DNA of 13,335 nt from Planctomycetota bacterium. Its GTDB lineage: Bacteria > Planctomycetota > Phycisphaerae > WQYP01. Shown one piece after another: positions 7,908-13,335 of this stretch. Location: the NCBI GenBank assembly GCA_021826605.1, contig JAKAZF010000020.1, forward strand, positions 1 to 13,335. The letters run 5' to 3'. The notes under the pieces are model-generated. The model saw nothing but the letters and a program-made list of their open reading frames with translations. It did no database searches and had not been told where the DNA came from. How positions within the stretch are numbered: position 1 is the stretch's first letter; each line of letters starts with the position of its first letter. The translations under genes and the position numbers were made by a program.

Positions 7908-8022
7908 TGAGCGGGCAAAGTTTGTGCTCTCGCGCAGGTGATCTCGGGACTGATCCCCGCTTTCGCCAGGATCACAGAAATACCCGCAAGGCATCGGCCC
8001 GCAGAACGAAAGGATGATCGCA

Positions 8023-8529
8023 ATGGGTAAATACAAGCCATTAGATCGTAAGGAGAAAATGCTCGTCGCGGAAATAATTAGTTATTTCGTATCAATTGCC
8101 CGCGACACAAAACATCCACTGAGGAAATTGGCACGGACGATCATAATGAGGGATTTGCTTTGGCGCTGGACCGCCGACGGTGTGGAGCGGAAAACGGGTG
8201 CCGTGAAGCCCGACGTGCTTAAATATTGCCGCCGCTCCCACCGGGTGTCAAAGCGTGCGGAAAAAGCCCGTGACCTGAGGCACGAGCACGCCGTCCCGCG
8301 AAAGCTGCTGGCGGATCGCATGATCGATACGGGGATGAACACAAAGCAGGTATTCCGCTTTCTCGAGGGCTTTTGTAAGGTCGTGATTATCACGAGGTCC
8401 GAGCACAAAACAAAGTTGCGGGGCGGCATGCCCGAGGGCTGGAACTGGAGGCGGGGGAGCGCATTCGCGCGATACGAGGCGGCGTTCGGGAAAGATTGGG
8501 AGAAAACATTCCTGCAGAGTCGGAAATAG
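8023..8529 (+). CDS. Uncharacterised 168-residue protein with an HEHxxP motif
   Basis: I did not recognise a named family. The ATG at 8023 is preferred because AAAGG (8009-8013) sits nine bases before it, whereas the ATG at 8014 directly abuts that site. The protein is soluble, rich in Arg and Lys, and has no signal peptide or membrane segment. The middle has LRHEHAVPRKLL near residues 85-97. HxHxxP-like motifs occur in HNH and related nucleases, but the rest of such a fold cannot be confirmed by eye. The C-terminal part (KVVIITRSEH, then GGMPEGWNW and AFARYEAAFG) looks like a conserved block rather than random sequence. It lies between repeat R1 and the restriction-modification pair, inside the putative inserted segment. 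It could be an accessory or defence gene, but this rests on position alone. R1 carries a promoter-like sequence about 175 bp upstream. Confidence 0.7.
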   Translation: MGKYKPLDRKEKMLVAEIISYFVSIARDTKHPLRKLARTIIMRDLLWRWTADGVERKTGAVKPDVLKYCRRSHRVSKRAEKARDLRHEHAVPRKLLADRMIDTGMNTKQVFRFLEGFCKVVIITRSEHKTKLRGGMPEGWNWRRGSAFARYEAAFGKDWEKTFLQSRK

Positions 8530-9135
8530 GCTCGCATAGGAGCGCCGCAGTGTGGGGCATGGCGGGATACTTATTATCCGGCTGGGCGAACGTTCTGGCG
8601 TGAGGAGCGGGAAGGCGTAACGCCGAGAAATAAAACGGGGACTCTACTTAATACCACTAAGTTAAGCCGTATTGCCATGTTTTTCATGGGTTTCGCCTCC
8701 GGCACGATGGCCTACACCGGCCTTCGGCCGTGTGCGAGGCCATGGTATTGGGGCAGAATCGACGGATAATCAGGTTTAGGGTCCGCCGAGGCAATCGCAT
8801 AGGTTGCGATGGCAAATGCACTTATGGCTTAACTTAATGGCATTAAGTCCGTCCCCGTTCCACTTCCCGCTACAAATTAAGTTGACCAAATTATGGGGTG
8901 GTAATCTTGCGCGCCCGCATCTTGGAACTGTCACGTTACCGCCCGGCAAGTTTGTCCGCCGATGGGACATCCCTGGTGAAACGCATAGTTCACAAAATCC
9001 CGCATTCCTGAAAACCAACAGGCCTGCCCGGCGAATGACTTGAAAACGTGCCACGGCAATATTCGTACCTATATATTATAATGGGTGGTATATGGTAGAT
9101 TCATAATCATTGATATTTTGAGCGGCGTATAATAC
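8530..9135. other. 606-bp stretch without a supported gene, containing an inverted-repeat element
   Basis: Apart from the element at 8634-8859, nothing convincing is seen. Position 8611-8620 holds a small hairpin, GGCG-TA-ACGCC-like. Two opposing frames of 80-90 codons cross 8776-9054 but show no recognisable protein signature and no good ribosome site. The AT-rich stretch 9069-9133 just before the methyltransferase probably holds its control region. TATAAT occurs at 9077 and again at 9128, but neither has a well-spaced -35 box. Confidence 0.5.
8634..8859. mobile_element. 226-bp element bounded by 34-35-bp inverted repeats (MITE-like)
   Basis: The left end 8634-8668 starts AACGGGGACTC and ends GTTAAGCC. 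The right end 8826-8859 starts GGCTTAACTTA and ends GTCCCCGTT. Reverse-complemented they match at 28 or so positions, differing mainly in a small block near the outer end. The interior encodes no protein and includes a bulged hairpin around CGGCC-TTC-GGCCG (8718-8730). No clear target duplication flanks the element. It may be a non-autonomous transposon or a repeat mobilised by a transposase elsewhere; the family cannot be named from this copy. Confidence 0.65.
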
Positions 9136-10650
9136 ATGCAAACAAGTACACCTATCCCAACTCGCCCACTACCATTTGAAGCGCCGGCGGTGGCAACGGA
9201 TGAAGGCAAACGCCGCGCGTTAGGACAGTTTCTCACGCCTGATCCTGTTGCCGAGTTTATGGCATCTCTCTTCCGCACACAAAGCCGTGAGGTCTCCCTG
9301 TTGGATGCTGGTGCCGGAGCGGGTGCCTTGTCCATTGCTTTAACACGGCATTTTTGCCGACAACGCCACCGACCCGCACGAATCTCCATTACAGCGTTTG
9401 AAATTGATCCGAATTTGCTTCCGCTGTTACGAATAACATTGGAGCAATGCAAAAAGGAATGCCGGGGAGCGGGCATTGAGTTCTCCGCAATTGTCTTCAA
9501 TGAAGATTTCATCATGACTGCAACGGCAATAGTTGGCCGCGACCTGTTTGCTGCCGGTCCACTCCGTTTTAATGCGGCCATCGTTAATCCACCTTATCGA
9601 AAAATTCACAGCGACTCTTGTGAAAGACGGTTGTTACGCCGGGTCGGAATTGAGACCAGCAACTTGTACACCGGCTTTGTGGCGTTGATCACCCGGCTTT
9701 TAACGGACGGCGGAGAACTGGTCGGCATCACTCCTCGAAGTTTCTGTAACGGACCCTATTTCAAACCCTTCAGGGCGGAATTTCTTCAAACCATGGCGCT
9801 GCAGCAATTGCATGTGTTCGACTCGCGCTCCGCCGCCTTCGGACGAGACAATGTGTTACAGGAAAATGTGATATTCCATGCCATTAAAGGTGCCCCTAAT
9901 CCCGATAATGTCATCATTTCAAGCAGTAGTGGTCGCCCTGGCGGCGCGGTCAGCGTATATGATATGAAATATACGAGCATCGTGAATCCGGATGATACCG
10001 GGCAGTTCATCCATCTGACCACAAATGATGGCCAAGCCCGTGCACGTACGGCGATCAGCCGGCTTTCAGCGTCGTTGTCCGAGCTTAACCTGTGGGTATC
10101 AACCGGGCGCGTAGTAGATTTTCGTGCCAGGGAATTCCTTCGCAGTCGCCATGAGGAGGGTACCGCGCCGCTGGTTTATCCATGCCATTTCAACGGTTAT
10201 TTTGTGCATTGGCCCAAGGAGAAATCACGCAAGCCCAATGCCATTGTCCGCAACAACGCAACACAGGGCCTCCTCGTGCCGGCTGGAGTTTACGTGCTGG
10301 TGAAACGCTTCAGTCCAAAAGAAGAGCCGCGCCGTATCGTAGCCTGCATCTGGGATTCCAACCAAGTTCCCGCAGCGTTTGTCGGTTTTGAGAACCACTT
10401 GAATTACTTCCATGTTAATGGCCGTGGCATGTCGATGACTCTTGCGAGAGGACTGGCGGCATTTCTGAATTCGAGCGTTCTGGATACTTATTTCCGCCAG
10501 TTCAACGGTCACACGCAGGTCAACGCGACCGACCTCCGCAATCTGAAATACCCCGCCCAAGCGCAGCTGCAACGAATTGGCCATAGGATGTGTACATTGA
10601 CACTTCCGCAAGCGGAACTGGATTTCATTGTTGAAAAGGAGCTTTTTTAA
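9136..10650 (+). CDS. Type II adenine-N6 DNA methyltransferase, BsuBI/PstI-like
   Basis: The 504-residue protein has the motifs of a gamma-class N6-adenine methyltransferase in order. Motif X is GQFLTPDPVAEFM (30-42), the S-adenosylmethionine motif I is LLDAGAGAGAL (55-65) and the catalytic motif IV is NPPY (151-154). A long C-terminal half should recognise the target. Length and layout match M.PstI and M.BsuBI, and the partner endonuclease is clearly of that family, so CTGCAG is the likely target; this is an inference. It protects host DNA from the partner enzyme. Its stop overlaps the start of the endonuclease gene by one base (TAATG), so the methyltransferase is made first and the two are translationally linked. 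No ribosome binding site precedes the ATG, suggesting a leaderless or weakly translated message. Confidence 0.93.
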   Translation: MQTSTPIPTRPLPFEAPAVATDEGKRRALGQFLTPDPVAEFMASLFRTQSREVSLLDAGAGAGALSIALTRHFCRQRHRPARISITAFEIDPNLLPLLRITLEQCKKECRGAGIEFSAIVFNEDFIMTATAIVGRDLFAAGPLRFNAAIVNPPYRKIHSDSCERRLLRRVGIETSNLYTGFVALITRLLTDGGELVGITPRSFCNGPYFKPFRAEFLQTMALQQLHVFDSRSAAFGRDNVLQENVIFHAIKGAPNPDNVIISSSSGRPGGAVSVYDMKYTSIVNPDDTGQFIHLTTNDGQARARTAISRLSASLSELNLWVSTGRVVDFRAREFLRSRHEEGTAPLVYPCHFNGYFVHWPKEKSRKPNAIVRNNATQGLLVPAGVYVLVKRFSPKEEPRRIVACIWDSNQVPAAFVGFENHLNYFHVNGRGMSMTLARGLAAFLNSSVLDTYFRQFNGHTQVNATDLRNLKYPAQAQLQRIGHRMCTLTLPQAELDFIVEKELF

Positions 10651-11627
10651 TGGCTAAGCCCGGGCATTCCTCCGTAGCCAAGGCAAACAACAGAAAACTC
10701 CGTGAGGCGATGGAAATATTAGTTTCCTTGGGATTTTCCGGACGCCAATGCAATGAGGCCGCTGGCTATGCCTTGCTGGCGATGCTCGATCTTGGGCCAT
10801 CGCACCCGTGGAGTTCCGCGTCCGCTCCGTACCGCGGGATTACCCCAATTATCGCGTTCATTGCATCGGAATATAAGATTCATTATGCCCCAAACACCCG
10901 CGAGACTATTCGCGATGAGGCTGTTAAATGTTTTGTTGCATCCGGCATGCTGATTCGCAATCCCGACGACCCGCGCCGCCCCGTAAATAGCGGCAAAACC
11001 GTCTACCAGGTGGAACCTCGTGCCTTGGCGCTTTTTAGAACTTTCGGAACGTCGAATTGGATGACGAATCTGACCACGTATCGCAATCGACGGAATCGCA
11101 TTCTCAAAACTCTGGAGCGTAGCCGCAATTTCGACCGCATTCCTGTAACCCTTCCATCGGGCAAAATTGTGACAATATCACCCGGAGGGCAAAATCCCCT
11201 TATCAAGGCCATAATTGAACAATTTTGTACAGCTTTTTCCCCAGGCGGGAAAGTCGTATATATTGGTGACGCGGAAGGTAAGTTTTTGCACCTCGAAATA
11301 GAATATCTAAAGGGCCTCAAAGTTGATATTCCAGCCCCCGCAAAGATGCCCGACATCGTGATCCATGATGTACGAAGAAACTGGCTGCTGCTGATCGAAG
11401 CCGTTACAAGCGACGGGCCGGTGGACGCTAAACGGCGAAATGAACTTCAAGCAATCTTTGCAGGGTCCACCGCGGGCTTGGTATTCATTACCGCATTTAC
11501 AACCCGGCAGGCAATGCGAAGTTTTCTACCTCGGATTTCCTGGGAAACGGAGGTCTGGATTGCGGAAGATCCGGACCACCTGATTCATTTCAATGGCGAG
11601 CGATTCCTTGGACCCTATGACCATTGA
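10650..11627 (+). CDS. Type II restriction endonuclease, BsuBI/PstI family
   Basis: The C-terminal half of this 325-residue protein matches the BsuBI/PstI endonuclease family. VVYIGDAEGKFLHLE (about 202-216) is followed by KMPDIVIHD (232-240) and LLLIEAVTSDGPVDAKR (246-262). The family ending ISWETEVWIAEDPDHLIHFNGERFLGP follows at 296-321. The PD at 234-235, Glu250 and a nearby Lys fit a PD-(D/E)xK-type nuclease centre. The N-terminal half looks like a helical DNA-binding region. The partner R.PstI cuts CTGCAG. The start codon overlaps the methyltransferase stop, with AAAAGGAG just upstream as ribosome site. The gene is full length and shows no frameshift, so the system looks intact. No separate controller (C) gene was found. 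Confidence 0.95.
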   Translation: MAKPGHSSVAKANNRKLREAMEILVSLGFSGRQCNEAAGYALLAMLDLGPSHPWSSASAPYRGITPIIAFIASEYKIHYAPNTRETIRDEAVKCFVASGMLIRNPDDPRRPVNSGKTVYQVEPRALALFRTFGTSNWMTNLTTYRNRRNRILKTLERSRNFDRIPVTLPSGKIVTISPGGQNPLIKAIIEQFCTAFSPGGKVVYIGDAEGKFLHLEIEYLKGLKVDIPAPAKMPDIVIHDVRRNWLLLIEAVTSDGPVDAKRRNELQAIFAGSTAGLVFITAFTTRQAMRSFLPRISWETEVWIAEDPDHLIHFNGERFLGPYDH

Positions 11628-11640
11628 GAGCGCTTGACGC

Positions 11641-11907
11641 ATGGAAACATTGCCGGTGAAGCCTAAAAGTCAAAGCGTTTTGCGGTTCAATGAAAGCCGG
11701 GACCGCACCGCCCTGCTGAAAAATGAGGGCGGCATCGGTTTATGCAACATCACCAAATGCTGCACGGAAGTTTGCCCGGAAGAAATTCATATCACCGACA
11801 ACGCGATTATTCCCCTCAAAGAGCGCGTCGTGGATAAATTCTACGATCCCCTGCGCATCGCCCTGCGCATCTTGACCGGCGGCGGCAAAGGTGCCGAGAA
11901 GAAATAA
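11641..11907 (+). pseudogene. Truncated sdhB 3' fragment (68 codons) fused to 20 unrelated codons
   Basis: From 11701 this frame matches codons 183-250 of the intact sdhB at 6835-7587, including the stop. The 20 codons before it (METLPVKPKSQSVLRFNESR) have no counterpart in sdhB, and the start has at best a weak ribosome site. The fragment keeps the Cys residues equivalent to 197, 202, 203 and 207. It lacks the whole [2Fe-2S] domain and the first [4Fe-4S] ligands, so it cannot work as SdhB. Only two residues differ from the intact protein, both Asp to Glu; the other five base changes are silent. It begins 14 bp after the endonuclease stop and marks the right edge of the inserted restriction-modification segment. 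Confidence 0.9.
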
Positions 11908-11909
11908 TT
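11701..11909 (+). repeat. Direct repeat A2: second copy of the sdhB 3' end
   Basis: This is the partner of 7381-7589 at an exact offset of 4320 bases with no gaps. The left boundary falls at the chimeric junction and the right boundary two bases after the stop codon. Together with A1 it brackets R1, the HEHxxP gene, the inverted-repeat element and the restriction-modification pair. Confidence 0.95.
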
Positions 11910-12122
11910 CAACGTACACAACGGTGCGTCCTGGCTAGATCGTTCTCTACGTACACGGCGATCACGCAATTCATTTTGATCGAACAAAACGGTATCATAA
12001 GTTCATGGCAATAGCGGAGATAACAGCTGCCGCAATGGTCGACTTCGACCAATTGTCAAAGGGGTATGCGAGATTGTCGTATTGCGCCTTGGAAGCATTA
12101 CACATTGCAGGAGTTGATAACA

Positions 12123-12689
12123 ATGGATGAGAATTGGCTGGCGGCGACGATGGAGATGATTACGTCATATCGGCGTATGATTGATGGGGCAGTCGTGCAA
12201 CTTTCCGATGTGGAGCTAAATACTTCGCCCGGTCCGGGCATTAACTGTGTGTCCATCATTCTGAGGCACTTGGGTGGCAACTTACGCAGCCGATGGACCG
12301 ACTTCCTGACCACCGATGGCGAAAAACCAGACCGTGACCGTGATTCTGAGTTCGTCGCATGGCCAGGCGATAGAGCATCATTGCTCGCTTATTTTGACAC
12401 TGGCTGGCAGACGATGGTCCATGCCGTCTCAACATTGAGCGTAGAGGACTTACGGCGAACGGTGCGTATTCGCGGCGAAGCACACACGGTACCCCAGGCG
12501 ATCATGCGGTCTATCACGCATACCGCTTATCATGTGGGTCAGATCATGCTCATTGCACGAACGATGCATCAGGGTGAGTGGAAATGGTTAACCATTGCGC
12601 TGGGCAACAGCGCATCGTTTAACAAGGAGACGTGGGGTACCGCACGCAGTCGCGCCGTTATGGGCGACAACGCGCATGGGAAGAATTGA
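12123..12689 (+). CDS. DinB/YfiT-like (DUF1572-type) four-helix metal-binding protein
   Basis: The ATG at 12123 follows AGGAG (12108-12112) at good spacing, so it is preferred over the ATG 57 bases upstream. The 188-residue protein is mostly helical. It has the DinB-superfamily histidine set His49 (ILRHLGGN), His133 and His137 (HTAYHVGQI), the usual three ligands for a divalent metal. Members include thiol-dependent transferases and many proteins of unknown role, so no reaction is assigned. The HTAYHVGQI motif and the ending LTIALG fit the DUF1572-like branch. The gene sits between the sdhB fragment and repeat R2, in a segment of about 810 bp with no counterpart between A1 and R1. It may have been gained or lost independently of the restriction-modification genes. 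Confidence 0.82.
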   Translation: MDENWLAATMEMITSYRRMIDGAVVQLSDVELNTSPGPGINCVSIILRHLGGNLRSRWTDFLTTDGEKPDRDRDSEFVAWPGDRASLLAYFDTGWQTMVHAVSTLSVEDLRRTVRIRGEAHTVPQAIMRSITHTAYHVGQIMLIARTMHQGEWKWLTIALGNSASFNKETWGTARSRAVMGDNAHGKN

Positions 12690-12813
12690 ACCTAACCGGG
12701 AAGTCCATGCAGCCTTAGTTACGAATCTTGCACAGCGGTTCGTGCAGACCAATCCTTGGATTCGACGAATTGATCCGACCGATTGTGTGCAACGCCCAAA
12801 TTCTATCCCGAAC

Positions 12814-12932
12814 GGGCATGGCAATTTTTCCGGGCACCCGTGGATATGCCGCGGAAAACGCGAGGTGCAAGCACGCGCGGCTAAAGGGGGATGGGGCTTC
12901 CCGGCACCCTGCCCGGATTTATTGCCACGCTC
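12814..12932. mobile_element. 119-bp MITE-like insertion with terminal inverted repeats and 8-bp target duplication
   Basis: The element starts GGGCATGGCAATTTTTCC and its reverse-complemented end starts GAGCGTGGCAATAAATCC; about 18 of the 23 terminal bases match. It is flanked by TCCCGAAC on both sides (12806-12813 and 12933-12940). The empty site is preserved in repeat R1 at 7791-7798 as TCCTGAAC, one base different. The element encodes no protein. An 8-bp duplication fits several insertion-sequence families, so the transposase that moved it is unknown. Confidence 0.85.
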
Positions 12933-12958
12933 TCCCGAACTTTCCTGTGGAAATTTAT

Positions 12959-12986
12959 TTGCGTTTCTTCCGGGGAGGGGTACACT
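12959..12986 (+). promoter_or_regulatory. Candidate promoter in repeat R2
   Basis: TTGCGT and TACACT are separated by 16 bp and kept unchanged in both repeat copies (also 7818-7845). The -35 box is poor and the -10 box moderate, so this is a weak prediction supported mainly by conservation and by the position ahead of the gene at 13059. Confidence 0.35.
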
Positions 12987-13058
12987 TTATCCATGGTCAG
13001 GCTCATTGTGAGTTTGGCAGGCCGAAAAGGCCGTGAACTAATTCGAAAGGGTACCTCC

Positions 13059-13335
13059 ATGATCTATACCGTGGAATGCAGCTTTGCCGATCCCGCCTAC
13101 GAAGCTGAATGGAATGATTTCTATAGTCTGAGCAAGCTGCCCGCCCTCATCTCGGTAACAGGCTTTCATACCTCGCAGCGTTTCAAGGCATTGAGCTGTG
13201 ATTGCCCTGTCTATTTGGCCATTCACAGTATCGAAGGGCTCGATGTACTAACGGGGGCCGAGTACCGCGAGAAAGGGGGTGGCAATTTCGCGCGATGGCA
13301 GCAGCACATCATTAATTGGCACCGCAATCTGTACG
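13059..13335 (+). CDS. Small unrecognised protein, possibly of the dimeric alpha/beta-barrel type (cut by the right edge)
   Basis: An ATG at 13059 with AAAGGG seven bases upstream opens a frame that stays open for 92 codons to the window edge. The sequence begins MIYTVECSFADPAYEAEWNDFY and continues with LPALISVTGFHTSQRF and YLAIHSIEGLDVL. This beta-helix-beta pattern, with a 'moderate-length strand, E-W-N-x-F-Y helix, then L-P-x-L-I-x-V-x-G-F' layout, resembles small ferredoxin-like or dimeric alpha/beta-barrel proteins. I cannot name the family. It follows repeat R2 directly, so it may be the gene that lay downstream of sdhB before the accessory segment entered. Confidence 0.7.
   Translation, partial: MIYTVECSFADPAYEAEWNDFYSLSKLPALISVTGFHTSQRFKALSCDCPVYLAIHSIEGLDVLTGAEYREKGGGNFARWQQHIINWHRNLY

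Larger units (their letters stand above)
12723..13048 (+). repeat. Direct repeat R2: second copy of the 199-bp repeat, interrupted by a 127-bp insertion
   Basis: Flanking parts 12723-12813 and 12941-13048 align with 7709-7907 without gaps. The interruption is the MITE-like element plus one copy of its 8-bp target duplication. The promoter-like pair TTGCGT (12959-12964) and TACACT (12981-12986) is kept. It lies about 75 bp before the ATG at 13059, so R2 may be the promoter and leader of that gene. Confidence 0.88.

Noticed and set aside
8776..9054. Opposing frames of 80-92 codons in the gap before the methyltransferase
   Set aside because: No family signature and no ribosome site, and the frames cross the right end of the inverted-repeat element.
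9128..9133. TATAAT immediately before the methyltransferase ATG as a -10 box
   Set aside because: The nearest -35-like sequence (TTGATA at 9110) is only 12 bases away, and transcription would begin inside the gene.
12595..13011. Plus-strand frame of 138 codons crossing the DinB-like gene and R2
   Set aside because: It overlaps a supported gene and reads through the MITE-like insertion, so it is accidental.
1..13335. CRISPR array, tRNA or rRNA genes, integrase or transposase genes
   Set aside because: No regularly spaced repeats, no cloverleaf or rRNA-like sequence, and no frame with recombinase or transposase motifs were seen by eye.

Overview
The window looks like a bacterial chromosome segment of moderate GC content that uses the standard code: TAA, TAG and TGA all end genes. 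The mix of genes suggests a member of the Planctomycetota/PVC group or a neighbouring lineage. It has a GH20-type hexosaminidase of the kind common there, and an sdhC-sdhA-sdhB operon whose single anchor resembles the five-helix type known from actinobacteria. This placement is an inference from protein style, not from a marker gene.

Layout. Positions 1-3978 (minus strand) hold a close-packed gene string, mutL, then a Schlafen/AlbA_2-type regulator with an ATPase-like domain and a winged helix, then the first 194 codons of a GH20-type glycosidase that runs off the left edge. Positions 3979-4305 are the divergent upstream region, with a very good sigma70-type promoter facing right. Positions 4306-7587 are a complete succinate dehydrogenase operon (membrane anchor, flavoprotein, iron-sulfur protein) whose sdhA seems to start at a rare ATT codon.

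Positions 7588-13058 are an accessory region. A 199-bp noncoding repeat (R1) and a small uncharacterised gene with an HEHxxP motif are followed by a 226-bp inverted-repeat element. Next comes a complete BsuBI/PstI-like type II restriction-modification pair, then a second copy of the last 68 codons of sdhB. A DinB/YfiT-like gene follows, and then a second copy of the noncoding repeat (R2), which carries a 119-bp MITE-like insertion with an 8-bp target duplication. The last gene, cut by the right edge, encodes a small protein that I did not recognise.

The main story is that the restriction-modification island lies between direct repeats of the end of sdhB and its downstream sequence. All seven differences between the two sdhB ends fall at third codon positions, five synonymous and two Asp/Glu. 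The second copy therefore looks like the end of a different functional allele, not a decayed duplicate. This suggests that the island arrived by recombination or insertion at the 3' end of sdhB, leaving the host gene whole and a displaced fragment on the far side. No integrase or transposase is encoded in the window. No tRNA, rRNA or CRISPR array was seen.
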